Assembly: GCA_015521265.1 (NCBI GenBank)
Contig: WAON01000098.1
Location: 1-5,153 of the forward strand
Origin: Desulfurococcales archaeon
GTDB lineage: Archaea > Thermoproteota > Thermoprotei_A > Sulfolobales > Desulfurococcaceae
Reading direction: 5' to 3'
Length of the DNA stretch: 5,153 nucleotides
How positions within the stretch are numbered: position 1 is the stretch's first letter; each line of letters begins with the position of its first letter. The position numbers and the translations under genes are program-made. The notes under the pieces are model-generated. The model was given only the letters and a program-made list of their open reading frames with translations, was not told the origin of the DNA and made no database searches. This document shows, piece by piece, positions 5,149 through 5,153 of this stretch.

Positions 5149-5153
5149 GCATG

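Overview
The window looks like chromosomal DNA of a hyperthermophilic crenarchaeon (Thermoproteota), probably Desulfurococcales-like. The evidence is: an archaeal-type N-terminal acetyltransferase very close to Sulfolobus Ard1; an ABC-ATPase/acetyltransferase fusion of the mainly archaeal COG2401 type; TATA boxes at archaeal spacing; Shine-Dalgarno motifs of the GGAGG/GGTGA type; TTG and GTG starts; and heavy use of AGG, AGA, ATA and CTA codons. The genus call is inference. I see no mobile element, CRISPR array, tRNA or rRNA, and the DNA is almost fully coding.

Layout. Four genes lie on the minus strand, in transcription order from right to left. First is coaBC (3136-4374), the bifunctional CoA-biosynthesis flavoprotein. 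Then, 26 bases on, a creatininase-family amidohydrolase (2459-3109). After a 69-base gap holding a good TATA box comes a 651-residue protein joining a zinc-ribbon-like knuckle, a GNAT acetyltransferase and a soluble ABC ATPase (434-2389). Overlapping it by one base (TGATG) is a flavin-reductase-like FMN-binding protein (1-434) that runs off the left edge. On the plus strand, one gene (4539-5108) encodes the Ard1/RimI-type protein N-terminal acetyltransferase. It is divergent from coaBC across a 164-base intergenic region with promoter candidates on both strands and a short inverted repeat between them.

How the genes may work together. coaBC makes 4'-phosphopantetheine, the CoA precursor, and both GNAT proteins would use acetyl-CoA. 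CoaC and the flavin-reductase-like protein are expected to bind FMN, and the creatininase relative could be an ArfB-type formamide hydrolase of archaeal flavin/F420 synthesis. These CoA and flavin themes are suggestive only. The most unusual object is the zinc-knuckle/GNAT/ABC fusion. It has no membrane segments, and its ATPase has non-canonical Q-loop and H-loop residues while Walker A, Walker B and the catalytic Glu are intact. Its cellular role is, to my knowledge, not established.
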